In this document: positions 12,130-24,137 of the stretch, piece by piece
Layout: the number at the start of each line of letters is the position of its first letter
How positions within the stretch are numbered: position 1 is the first letter of the stretch
Notes under the pieces: model-generated
Seen by the model: only the letters and a program-made list of their open reading frames with translations
Told to the model about the DNA's origin: nothing
The model's database searches: none
Assembly: GCF_014356525.2 (NCBI RefSeq)
Contig: NC_052518.1
Span: forward strand, 98,663,422 to 98,727,421
Direction: 5' to 3'
From: Nilaparvata lugens
Lineage: Eukaryota > Arthropoda > Insecta > Hemiptera > Delphacidae
DNA length: 64,000 nt
Translations under genes and position numbers: made by a program

Positions 12130-13440
12130 TGAAGTTATAATAATAATAATAATAATAATAATTTATTCTTTGCATGTACATATTTTACAATGTTTGGCAG
12201 TTCGTCAAAACAATAAAAACAACAATAAAAACAATAAATTGTTCATAAATATAAACAACAACAAAAAATACAAGAAGAAGAACAAGTCAATCAATCAATC
12301 AATTAATTAAAAACAACCTGTATGAAATGAAAATTCAGGTGAAATGCTGTAAATTTAGATATGTAAGTTAGTTAATAATAATATCATTATTAAATAAAGT
12401 CCAAAACAAATGCTGTACATTTCCTCATTGCTGCAAATTAGTTGAGATTTATGATATGACAGATATGGCAGAACCCCCCAAGAACTCTTCCAAGCTATAA
12501 AATTCCCTGTTCATCAGCCAGTTTCCCAGGCATTCCTTGAATTCCCTTTTATTCTTCAAATTTGTGATTTCTTTAGGGAGAGCATTTAAAATCTTTTTAA
12601 TCATATACTGAGGGCTTGTCTCAAAAAATTTAGTTTTATGGGCCTGTATTCTCAATTCTTTATTATTTCTGGTATTGTGCCTGTGGATAGATGCCCCAGT
12701 GAGCCAGGACTCTCGCAATTTGAATCCATACATTGCGCATTCTTGAATATAGAGGCTAGGAAGAGTAAGCATTTTTAAACTTTTAAATGAACCTCTACAG
12801 GAGGTTCTTGGAGATTTCTTCAAAATCATCCTGATAACTCTCTTCTGCATCCTGAATACCCTTATTGAGTCCTGTGAAATCCCCCAAAACATTAAGCCAT
12901 AGGTCAGGAGAGGCTGGAAGTATCCATAGTAGGCAGTCAAGCTCACTTTCTGACTCATTATTTTTGCTAGCCTTGATATTGCAAAGACAGCTTTACTCAG
13001 CTTTTTGATGAGGCATTCAATGTGCATCTTCCATTTAAGCCCAGAATCCACTTTTATGCCCAGAAACCCACACACCGCCGTAGACAAAACCTCTTCAGCC
13101 TCAATCCGAAAATTCATACATGGAGGAGTGATTTGGCGTTGCAAGGAGAAATCGATGTAACAGGTCTTTCTCACATTAACTGACAAACGATTTGCCGTGC
13201 ACCAATCCTGGATATTACCAATAACTATCTCTCCTTGAGTCTGCAGTTCTCTTATGTCCCCTCCCACGAGTAAAAAGTTTGCATCATCTGCAAAAAGGAC
13301 AGTGCTTGCCTGTGTTATATTCTTTGGCAAATCATTGATGTACAAGGAGAATAGTATTGGCCCTAAAACTGTACCTTGAGGTACTCCTCTGGTCAGTTGC
13401 CTGTCTTGGGATCTGTATTTATAGTTCTTCACGTGGCCAT
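12130..13440 (-). mobile_element. 5'-truncated Jockey/CR1-like LINE with RT fragment
   Basis: A minus-strand frame (12449-13597) encodes the RT palm (RGVPQGTVLGPILFSLYIND, then FADDANFLL) through the C-terminal region. The first roughly 50 codons upstream of 13440 are only the reverse complement of the interrupted third ORF and do not belong to it. The 3' tail is the (TAA)n run at about 12137-12160. No endonuclease is left, so the insertion is a dead 5' truncation. The insertion splits the third ORF after its MMEVPEV segment. Confidence 0.88.
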
Positions 13441-13989
13441 TTTCTGCTAAGTTCGGAGGATGAGGATGCCCTCCTAGAAGGGGGAGGAGGTGACTACTCA
13501 ATCTCTCCAGCATACGGAACTCCCGAGGAAGTCGTGCAGCCCTCACCCCCACCCTGCACCTCGACACGGCCGGCAACTCCAACTCCCCCCACCCCATGCT
13601 GAGTTCAGGAGAGGGGCCTCACAGAGGCCTGGGGAGCAGCTTCCGCCGAACCGCGCAGCATTCCCGAAGTCTCAAATAGAATCCCGGCTACCTAACGTCA
13701 TCCTCCAACAACTCCTCGCCCGACCGTCACGACTCCTACCGAAGTGCCGGAGGTGATGGAACTTTCCTCCGAGGAGGAGGAAGAAGGAACACCACTCCCA
13801 CCGCCTATCCGCCTGACTGCCGCCGACCGCGGACGGGGCTTCGCCCTCATGACTATTGGGGACCGGCCTTCAGTGAAAAAGGTGACCCATCAATCTTTCC
13901 GTGCAGGGAAGCGCCCTCGCTCAGGTCGCCCGAGGATCAGGGTGCGACTTCCTGATGGACGTCGGGCTTGGGTGAAGCCGTGAGCACCT

Positions 13990-14735
13990 CCATGGCAAAG
14001 TAAGGCAGTGCGATAGCACGGCCATGCAGGGCGAAAGCCCAGCCATAGCAGTGCGCAAGCACGGCTAAGTAGGGCAGTGCGAGAGCATGGCCACACAGGG
14101 CAAAAGCCTGGCAATAGCAGTGCGCAAGCACGGCGAAGTAAGGCAGTGCGAGAGCACGGCCATGCAGGGTGAAAGCCCAGCCATAGCAGTGCGCAAGCAC
14201 AGTGAAGTAAGGCAGAGCGAGAGCATGGCCACGCAGGGCGAAAGCCCAGCCATAGCAGTGCGCAAGCATGGCGAAGTAAGGCGGTACGAGAGCACGGCCA
14301 CGAAGGGCAAAAGCCCGGCCATAACAGTGCGCAAGCACGGATAAGTAGGGCAGTGCGAGAGCATGGCCACTCAGGGCGAAAGCCTCGCAATAGCAGTGCA
14401 CAAGCATGGCGAAGTAGGGCAGTGCAAGAGCACCGCTACACAGGGTGAAAGCCTGGCAATAGCAGTGCACAAGCACGGCGAAGTAGGGCAGTGCGAGAGC
14501 ACAGCCACTCAGAGCAAAAGCCCGGCAATAGCAGTGTGCAAGCATGGCGAAGTAGGGCAGTGCGAGAGCACGGCCATGCAGGGCGAAAGCCCGGCAATAG
14601 CAGTGCGCAAGCACAGCGAAGTAGGGCAGTGCAAGAGCACGGCCACGCAGGGCGAAAGCCCGGCAATAGCAGTGCACAAGCACGGCGAAGTAGGGCAGTG
14701 CGAAAGCACAGCACACAGTGCGAAAGCACGGCAAT
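13990..14735. repeat. 69-bp tandem array, 10 units, hairpin-forming
   Basis: The anchor ATAGCAG (ATAACAG in one unit) recurs at 14045, 14114, 14183, 14252, 14321, 14390, 14459, 14528, 14597 and 14666, an exact 69-bp spacing without indels. Each unit is made of three related monomers of about 20-26 bp: GTGCGCAAGCAC, GTGCGAGAGCAC and GGGCGAAAGCCC in their surroundings. Each monomer is a 4-bp stem closing a GNRA-type loop. The 69-bp period (23 codons) keeps frames open on both strands for 80-280 codons. I treat those frames as repeat artefacts, not proteins. Confidence 0.95.
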
Positions 14736-14790
14736 AGCAGTGCAAAAGCACGGCACAAAGTGCGAAAGCACGGCAAAAGCCCAGCAAAGG

Positions 14791-15170
14791 TAGTACGCGA
14801 GCTTGACCTCAGCAGTATGGAAACACTGCAGCCAGATTGCTAGCTCGTCCAAACATTGTGTGCAAACGTGACACATCGGTCAGTGTGTCTGGATTGTCAT
14901 TACGCGGATGCACACGTTCGTGGTGCGGAAGCACCGCGGCAGTGCAATAGCACTGCACATAGTGCAAAAGCACAGCACGCAGGGTGGAAGCCCGGCCCGC
15001 AGGGCGAAAGCCTGGCAAAGGTAGTGCGTGAGCTTGACCTCAGCAGTGTGGGAACACTGCAGCCAGATTGCTAGCTCATCCGAACGTTGTGTGCAAACAT
15101 GACACATTGGTCAGTGTGTGTCTGGATTGTCACTACACGGACGCACACCTTCGCGGTGCGGAAGCACCGC
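14791..15170. repeat. Duplicated 145-bp block with extended hairpins
   Basis: A block starting GTAGTACGCGAGCTTGACC near 14791 recurs near 15019 with about 90% identity, offset about 229 bp. Each copy ends in a hairpin. The second is CGCGGTGC-GGAA-GCACCGCG at 15152-15171, an 8-bp stem with a GGAA loop; the first has one G-T wobble. Between the copies are a few 20-bp monomers. No gene is supported. Confidence 0.85.
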
Positions 15171-15357
15171 GGCAGTGCAAAAGCACGGCACGCAGTGCGA
15201 AAGCACGGCACGCAGTGCAAAAGCACGGCACGCAGTGCGAAAGCATGGCACGCAGTGCGAAAGCACGGCACGCAGTGCGAAAGCATGGCACGCAGTGCAA
15301 AAGCACGGCACGCAGTGCGAAAGCATGGCACACAGTGCGAAAGCACGGCTCGCAGGG
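15171..15357. repeat. 20-bp tandem array, about 9 units
   Basis: The unit CAGTGCGAAAGCACGGCACG repeats head to tail, with AAAA or GCAT variants in some copies. Each unit holds GTGC-GAAA-GCAC. A 20-bp period cycles through all frames, so the long frames on both strands over 15068-15457 are artefacts. There are no spacers, so this is not a CRISPR array. Confidence 0.95.
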
Positions 15358-15388
15358 TATAAGCCCGGCTTTGTGTTCTGTGTTGTCC

Positions 15389-15743
15389 CGACTCTGCAGC
15401 ACAATCCTGACCACAGGAAAACACCCGTTGCCCGAGATTAGTGACCGACTTCAGCAATCAGTTCCAAGACTCTCAAACCCTGCTATTTCGGATCTCAATA
15501 GCAGGAGGATATTTAGTGGCAATCGGGAACGTTACTCCCGTAACAGAGACCCCCCCCTCACGGCAGGCACCAGATCGTTCCTATTCCTCTCACTCCACGC
15601 CCAACCCTGTTAGGCAGTGTGAAAGCACAGCCTCTCTTACCTAAAAGAGGGAAACATTTCTTTAAGGTGCTCAAGACCCTGTTTCAACCCCCGACTCGAA
15701 CGAGGGTGGTTGGCGGACGCCCCATCAATTCTCCCGTCCCCTG
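15389..15743 (+). repeat. LTR-like direct repeat, right copy
   Basis: This matches 3690-4050, with a few small indels, and ends at the same ...CCGTCCCCTG. Immediately afterwards the sequence becomes AT-rich host-like DNA, consistent with the right end of the gypsy element. The hairpin unit at 15617-15628 reads GTGT-GAAA-GCAC here, against GTGC-AAAA-GCAC in the left copy. Confidence 0.72.
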
Positions 15744-18022
15744 TTTTTTCAAATCTGATTGCAGATTCATGCTCCTCACATCAAGGAGCATGAGTGTAAA
15801 CTGTAACAGCGACTTTCAATATTTTTTTAAATCTCCCCAAAATGGCCATATCTCCTGAACAAATGTGTGTTTTTTCAACATAAATTGCCTCAGTTTATTC
15901 CTTTGATACCAAAAACAACCAAATTGTTAAAAAACATGGAATTTTTCACAGAAACCAATATCATTACAGATTTGGTTGACATTTGCACGGGAGGGTGTCA
16001 GTTCTGGATTTCAGTTCATCCTGCCTATTAGATGAACATAACATAAAAGGTTGTTTGTTTAAAATGTGAAAAAGTAATCTAGATATTTTCATGATTCTAG
16101 ATAATAAACACAAAGAACGAAATCCTGAGTTTGTCTCTTCAAGATCATTTGGCACCATGATCCATGAACAACCAAATCCGATCAGAATTCTTAAAAGATC
16201 ATTTTTTTCTCACAAAAATCAAAAGAAACTCAGATTTAGTTGAAATTTTCACCATAGATAGTGTGACCTATGAAATTTCGAGGCCACATTTCCTTGAACT
16301 CTCATAGTACAGAAAGAATAAAGTTGAATGAGGAGAAATGAAACAAGAGAGTCCATGATAACGCAAGATAATATATTTTTCTCTCATTATTTACAGAACA
16401 CAAACTTATCTGATGGCATCTTCAAACGATTTTAAGGAGAGAATGAGAATAGAACAAATGAAAAAATAGAATAGATCCAATATATTTAATCAAACAACTT
16501 TATTTTCATAACGCTTTAGAGAGATTTGATAGTAATATAACTTGGCAGACTTTATTCAATTATTGACACTTGTAGAAAACATGTGATTATCTTCAAATGA
16601 GCCAGAATCAAACATGTATCCAAAGTCTCAAGAAAGTATGTTACAATCATTAAACTTCTTGATTGAACTATAACAAAAAACTCAATAATAATGTATATAT
16701 CAATAGAACTTCTATGAAAACATTAGTGAGGAAATACACATAGAAGTAGATTGAAATAACCATAAACTAGTAAAGCATAGTTGATTTGTTACATGAGTTT
16801 CATTTTCAGCGCACAAATATGGAAACATTTCACATTAAAATACTGATTTATTTTCTTTATTGAAAATTTATGCTCCACACTCATCATACTCAACTAAATT
16901 GAGAATTTTAAATCAGTACAAATCATTTTGTACCTACTCAGAAGTTTCTAAATCACAAATGTTGATAAACACAGGTACATCACTTCAGTTTCTCCTATAC
17001 AAAAATAATGTTCAATGTTTCTACACACATTTAACATTCACTATGAAATATTCCAGATGCTCGATTTCATGAGAAACGGAGTCAGAGAGTGAGATCTTCA
17101 CGATTATGAGAGAGTCGATATTATAAGGATATTCACAAACAAAATTTGCAGAATTCTCAACACATCACATTAAATTTTAATATAAAGCAATAAATTGTAA
17201 TGATCAATGTGCCACTTGAATTCCCATGTATCGACCAATGAAGACAACTTTAATATTCAATGATACTCTTGAATGGAGAATTAATTTGTTCGCTCTGTAT
17301 GAAAACTTCAATAAATGTTTTAAAGCATATTAGTTCGTTTAGAATATGCATGTACCGTATTTGTTTTTATTATTAATACATTTCTGACTGCAAATGGGCG
17401 ATTATATCGATGAGAATAGAGAGAATACTATTTATTTTTCAGTTCACTTGTTTTCAAGGCACACCAAGTGACACAAATTAAAACCTACTATGCATTTAAT
17501 TTTTGAGCACGGACTTGGTGATCGCAAAAAAATAGAACTGAGAATTCCATCAAAGGTAACTTTGATCACAACATAATATCAAGATTTAACTGATTACTAT
17601 TTAGAACAACTTTTTCTAATACGATAGTCTTTAACATAACAAATGTTACAATTTTAGGACCAAGTTTTCTGAGACTTACACGTCTAATGATTTTTATAAA
17701 TAGAATACATAATATAATAGACCACCATTAGCTTATTTTTACTTCATATAATACAGAGAAAACAAGCATAACTCTGTTAATCAAAGTTTGAAAAATGCGA
17801 ATGAAATTTAAGGATACATTTGAAAAAGATAGTATTGTCTTAGTTTCATATTGACATCAAATAACATATTCTATTGTTCAAGTTTCAAATTCATTGTATC
17901 AAAATAACTAAAACTGTTCTAGAATGTATTCTAGTATTCCTCCATTGGGTAGAAGGAGCAGGAAAATAGATCTTCAATTTAGATCACAGTAAGTAGTCGA
18001 ATGTGGAAAAACGAATGTCCTC
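15744..18022. other. Noncoding AT-rich stretch, probably 3' side of the RBM26 gene
   Basis: No supportable coding sequence. On the minus strand this lies directly downstream of the RBM26 stop codon, so part is probably its 3' UTR. Tandem AATAAA signals on the minus strand (16849-16861) are one candidate polyadenylation site, by motif only. Confidence 0.4.
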
Positions 18023-18097
18023 TTATCGTCGCCAAGAACGATCCTCATCCTCCTCTTCTTCTTCGTCGTGGAGGAGAAGTTCTCCTTCTTGCTCGAT
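18023..18097 (-). CDS. RBM26: RBM26 terminal exon
   Basis: The acceptor CTTCCACAG precedes a phase-0 exon of 24 codons plus TAA. It is acidic (DEEEEEDED) and ends RSWRR, the characteristic end of RBM26/RBM27 proteins. It joins in phase to the GAG that ends exon 21627-21516. A plus-strand frame at 18001-18237 is the shadow of this exon. Confidence 0.9.
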   Translation of the reverse strand: MEQEGELLLHDEEEEEDEDRSWRR

Positions 18098-21000
18098 CTG
18101 TGGAAGAAGGAAAAAGTCAAATCGATTATTTGCTGCAGCTTGAAGGTTTAGAAACAATAAATCAGACAATTCAGAATATAATCAACAGCCTAGAAAAGAG
18201 GATCCTAAACAATAGAGTTCGGCTTGTCTTTTCATAGCTGTTTTTATTCATTGATATGTCCTATGTTATATTCTAAATTGATCCTTTATTCATAATCTTT
18301 ACTTTGCAGTTCCTAATATTTACATTCAGTAATGATTATAATTCAATATTATTATTTAGCGTATGGCGCTACGACACAAATTTTTATCCTATTATATTAA
18401 GCGAGCAATTTCTGTATATCTGTTTACATTTTTATATCTGGTTATCTGGTTATTCATGTTCAACGGATCTCGAAAACAGCTCTAACGATTTTCACGAAAT
18501 TTGGAACATATTAGGTTTGTGATATAAAAATTTGATTGCACTAGGTCTCATCCTTGGGAAAACTCACTGAACGACATTAAAAGCATAATTCATCCTTGTC
18601 TGAAACAATTATACATTTATGAAATGTTGAAAAGACAGAGCTTCACTAATTTTCTGTAGCTAAATCGATTTGAAGGATAATATTTTGTCATAGATGAGCA
18701 GAGTTATTTAAAAGAATGTATGTATTCAGGGATACTTATTTTAATGTATAGAATAAAATCATAGTACCCTTTTTTGAAAAGTTTTTAATATAGAATAACA
18801 TATTAAAAACACAAATTAAAACAACTAGTTTCGAGTTACCACAACATTATTTGAGATAAAAAAATCTCAAATAAATCAGATGGTTAGGGGCAGCTGCTAT
18901 AGAAAAATTATTTAAAGATTATATTTGAGTATTCAAAATAACAAAACCATTAGTTTATTTGAAATTAATTTTTAAAACCTGAGACTAGTTGTTTTCTACA
19001 TCGAGACTAGTTGTTTTAAGTTTTTAATCTGTTATTCTATATTAAAAACTTTTCAAAAAAGGCTACTATGATGTTATTTTATAGATATTAAAAAAGAAGC
19101 ATGCAATCTAAAAGCTTAAAAAAATCTACTATGATGTTATTTTATAGATATTGAAAAGAAGTTTGCAATCAACCGCTATAGTCTGTGCAAACCTGTTTGA
19201 AGCACGGGGCTTTATGGCCAATGTAACAATAGGAGCACAATGTTGCTGTTTTATTCTGATTCTATCAAAAAGGCATATGCTATCTTTTGCGCTCTTTCTC
19301 TCAAACAATTAGCTCACAGGCTCTCTGGATTCTGTGAAATTTGGCAGCACTGTACTCCATAGGAACAATGCTGCAAACTAAGGTTTGCACAGACTATGAA
19401 AATAAATAGTAATGTTAGTGATTTTAGTGCAATAGTAATAGTATTGTTAATTTACTCTAAACAGCGGAAGGGTGCACAGGGTGGACAGGGAGTTAGAGGC
19501 AGAATAGTAAAAAATGATAGTTTCAGTATTTACCATGACAATAATTCAGAACATTCTCAAGAAAATTGAAAATTTCAAGAAAAATGAGAAGTATTTCTTA
19601 AATGAAAGGTTACAAAAGGAAAGGAAAGGTGACAGGGTAGTATTCTCAAAAAAATAGCTTGAACGTAGATTACATTTATTCAAAGAAGTCGTTAGTGGCC
19701 ATCGCATGAGGTCGTCGAAATGTAGGTACCTCTTATCAAATTCCAAAACTCATAATATCATGCATAAAAACTTACATTTCATCATATTATTCCCCATCAA
19801 TTCGATTAAAAGTTACAAGACATAATTCTTCATTATAATCTCCATCAAATTCATGATCCAATACTTCCATCGTTTCTTCATTAATTTGTAATACATTATA
19901 AAATTCTCCATTAATTTGATCATAAAGTATAGAACAAAATTCCTTATTAGCATCTTCATCACCATCTTGATTCAATTGTAGAGTAGATTCTTCATTAAAT
20001 TCATGATTATATTCTTGAAGAACTTCTTCATTCGATTCTACATCTAACTAATATAAAAAAGAAAATGAAATATAATAATCATATTAAATTATGAAATAAA
20101 TATAAATAGAAAATAATAATAATAATAATAATAGTTGGCCTCCACATCACCCCTTACAGCCAACCCATTCCACCACATGGCGCCAAGTGACTAGTGAGTA
20201 TATGCTTAGGCAATTTGCGTGCAATAGAACGGCACAAGTGGCCTTTATTTATTGCAACTGTCATAAAAAATGTGTTTTGGAACTCATAACTGCTGGATAG
20301 GTTCCTGGAAGGATCTTATTCTCCTTTTAAAAATTCTCGACACTTCAAAAAAATCTATTTGATTTGACAGTTTATTACCAATTGCAACGCATCTTTCTAA
20401 TGGAGCAGTGCAGCTTCTAAGAACGGCATGAAATTGATGGTACTGTCTTAAGTTCCGCGCCGGTACAATGACACCAACTCCTCGGTCGCCAACTTCTATA
20501 CGTCCATGTAGACAGTCATGCAAAAAAATTGCATCAAACTTCATTCTTCGCCATTCCAAAGATTCAATTTTCACCTCGTTGCAAAACTGTTTATAAGGAA
20601 GCTGCTCCAAATCCGGCATGAGCCTCTTCAACACCAGACGTACAAACCTTCTTTGCACAGATTCTATTTTCTTTGTTGTGCATATTCTGTCTCTATTCCA
20701 AACGATGGACGCGTACTCCAAGTGACATCGGACGATGGAACAAAAGAGTGTCTTCAATGTTTGAGGATTTTTGAAGTTTCTGCCAATCCACCTTATTACA
20801 CCAAGCTGTCTTCTCGCTTTAGCTACTACATCATCAATATGCGCGTTAAAAAGTAGTTTACTATCAAATATGACACCCAGATCCTTCACACAGGCCACAC
20901 GTTGAATTTGTCTGTCAGCAATGTTATACTGAAATCTCAAGGTATTCGTTTTTCTTGAAAAGCTCATCACAAATGTTTTGCTTACGTTGATGGGCATGCC

Positions 21001-24000
21001 ATTTTTCATGGACCAATTCAAAGCTTGATTAAGATTTCTCTGCAATGACATTGAGTCTTCTTTAGAGCTAATTTTCCTGAATATTTTCAGATCATCAGCG
21101 TACATCAGCACATGACAATCAAGATTCTCTACAATGTCATTCATGAAATAAGGAAAAAATTATAATAATTACAATCCTAATAGAAATAAACGCTGCTCTC
21201 CCAAACACATAACCTAGAAAAATGTGTTGGATGTACCACACCACATCCTTATGGCTCATGAAGGTAAAATATGGATAGGAATATCATGATTGCGAAAGAT
21301 GTGTGAATGTAACACACCCCAATCTTATGAAGGTAAAATAAAGATAGGAATTGGATAATATGGATAGGATAATAAGGTAACATTACAGAAAAAAGAAGGA
21401 AACACACTCACACCTACATACAAGTTTTACACAAATTAACAAATTAGAATGCATGCAACATATTATTCAGATGAATAAAAAATACACAAGTGTGAAAGAA
21501 GAAGAATCATTTTACCTCCTCTTCTTGTTCATCATCAACTTCTCCAAGAAGCTCATCCTCATCATCATCATCATCATTAGAGTCCACCTGAGGATCTCTC
21601 ATCAACATAACGGATCTGTGGCTATTTCTGATAAACACAAAACAAATTATAATAACAGAAATAGAGAACATACTCTTATGTTATTGAGCTACAAAATATT
21701 TAAAATACGGAAATGTGGGTTTCAAAGTCTCTTACTTTAGATACAGTCACTCTATAGAAAAGTGAAAAAAATCCATACCTTATTACTCAACTCTGTTGTA
21801 TTATGACAATGGAAAATCTTCAGATGGAAGGCAAACATTTGAATGATCTACATGAGCTTAAATTTCAAGTTGAAGTCTCAATACAAAATGTAAAATATGA
21901 ATTTGAATCGCTTTCAAAAGTGAAAGAAGATGAGCTATCACTCTATGGGGTAAGAACTACCATTGAGAATGTGGGTGTTATATTGGGGCTGAAAGAATCC
22001 CCCTGCAAATCTATTTCATTACCACTTGAACTGAAGAGTGTTAAAAGATCAATGTCACCCGAAATCATCAATACTGTCAGAAATCGTTAATGATTTAATA
22101 AGTAAATATATGATTAAATTTTTTAATCGCTATCAAGGAATAGGCCCTTCCACAAGGAATTTTTGAAATAGTATAAATTCACTAATAGCTAAATAGCTGA
22201 ATTTACTTTACTTAGACATGAGAGTTCAATATTTTTACAATAATTAAAAAGAGTTGCTGAAAACTATCTTACCGCCTGTTCATAGCATCCTGTTGTGCAT
22301 TGTACCACGTGACAGAGAGAAGCCTGTCTCCAAAGTTCCTGCCTTTTTTTATAACATTTTCAGCATCCTTTCTCTGTTTGTAATTAAAAATGAGAGAAGG
22401 AGTTGTTTCATCGAAAATGCAATCAAGCAATTCTCCATATTTCTGGAACAAAAACAAGTTTATACAAGGTGCGTCAGAGAAACTTACTCATTTGACAAAA
22501 TTCCCATGAGTTGAATTGGTCTTGTAGAGCTACAGGAGGGGGCGCATCTGAAGGGGGAAGTTCTCAAATTTATCCTCCCTCAAGTAAATAGCCATCATGC
22601 TCCGGTCTAGAGAGCAGCGGGCCTTCGCAGATGAGAGCTTCTTTTCTAATGGTCGATCACCTTCCGCGTTCGATTTGAAATTCCTTCTCACAGACTCGTT
22701 CCTGGCCATAAAAATTCGATTCTGTCGTGGGTTAACTCATTTCAGGAGTGTGGAAGTGTCGCTAAACCCAGAAATGGACTTCAACGAACCACCAGAACTC
22801 CAGAAAATATTGAAATAGTGAGTCAATCAGTTGTGGGTTCACCCCGTCGTTCGGCTCGCAAACATGCAGCTGCTATGGCAATTTCTGACTCCACTGTTCA
22901 ACGAATTTTCCATGAAGACCTTCAATTTCATCCCTATAAATTGGCTGTTGTTCAAGAATTGACTGAACGCTGTTTTGTTGCCCGTCAAAATGCATGTGAT
23001 ATGCTGATTGTCAACTTGCCTGAAGACGCGGTCATTTGACAAGGCTCATTTCCACATGTGTTTCCTCAATACGATTTTTTTATGGAGTTATTCGAAATCG
23101 CTGGTTTATGTCGATCGACCACGGACCATAGCACACCTCAAGAACAACATTCGCGATGCCGTTGCCAACATACCGATTGATATACTGCAACGAAATTTCA
23201 AATATCGACTTTATCAGTGTATGTGCAATGGGGGTCGCCATTGGTCTGATGTCATTCTGAAGACTGCATGGGAAAAAATTGAGATCTTGTATTTTCATAC
23301 AAAAAAAAGATTGAAACAATATCTAAAGTACCTTTGTTTTTATTGACCTTTCGAATAAGTAAGTTTATCTGGCGCACTTTGTACAATATGAAATTACAAG
23401 GAAAAGATGAGGAGAGGAGAAAAATGAAACTTACGAATACAAAACGAAAACAAAGAGGAAACCAATAAAGAAGGAAAGAAGTAAAAAGAAATACAAAAGG
23501 AAATGACCAGAGAAAGAACAACAAATAGATCCATTACTGTAAGATAATAAAGGAGGAAATAGGAAAGGAACATCATAATATGAGAAAAAAAAAATACGAG
23601 AAAGGATAAGAGAGCCAAACGTAAAAAATGATCAGTTTGTTTAAACATTTTCATTATGTCTATAGATTTTGTAATAAGAAACTCCTTACGGGAAGATACG
23701 AGCTTAGCACAGTTTCGAACAGGTTACAATACATTTTTATTTACTCATTTATCCATTTGTACAAAATCACTCATCATTATTGGAAGAGGCGAACCCTTTT
23801 ATATTCCTATCCTAGGTTTAGATTGATATCAGTTCGAAGTAAGGCACTTTTTACTTTTCACTCCACATCACATTTTTCGGTTCAAAAATATTTTAAATAC
23901 TAAAGTGAGGTCCAAGTTGTAGTGGCAGTGGAAAAGGATAGAACAACGTTGCCTATTCTCTACCTTGCCACTACAGAGAATACCAGTATATCAACTGATC

Positions 24001-24106
24001 ATTCTTGTTTAAAATAAATAATATTATATTTTATTCGCCAAGAAAATACATTTTTTAATGATTAAATAATAAATATTCATAATTGAGATAAAATATTTTG
24101 TTAATT

Positions 24107-24137
<31 letters not shown>

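Larger units (their letters stand above)
10964..13983 (+). pseudogene. Unrecognised third ORF of the gypsy element, broken
   Basis: A GC-rich coding block starts at ATG 10964 (MPSFSTSFTDEIL) and is legible to about 11370, at 11886-12130 and at 13441-13983, where it ends DGRRAWVKP and a stop. The gaps are two LINE insertions (11373-11885, 12130-13440). The last block also has in-frame TGA (13600) and TAA (13693) stops. The first third is basic and helical (LSDKGKFMLFQALRTRHAR). The remainder is rich in proline, serine and acid (SSEEEEEGTPLPPP), then basic near the end. I see no signal peptide, membrane segment or Env feature, and do not recognise the family. Its place between pol and the right LTR-like copy suggests an accessory ORF or a captured gene. 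Confidence 0.6.

Noticed and set aside
13441..13597. N-terminal 50 codons of the minus-strand RT frame
   Set aside because: They are antisense to the interrupted third ORF of the gypsy element; the LINE starts at about 13440.
15171..15357. CRISPR-like array
   Set aside because: Units abut directly, with no variable spacers and no cas genes. The sequence is eukaryotic.
13890..15457. Long frames on both strands (up to 279 codons) over the short arrays
   Set aside because: Products of the 69-bp and 20-bp repeats. Simultaneous openness on both strands is expected from the repeat itself.
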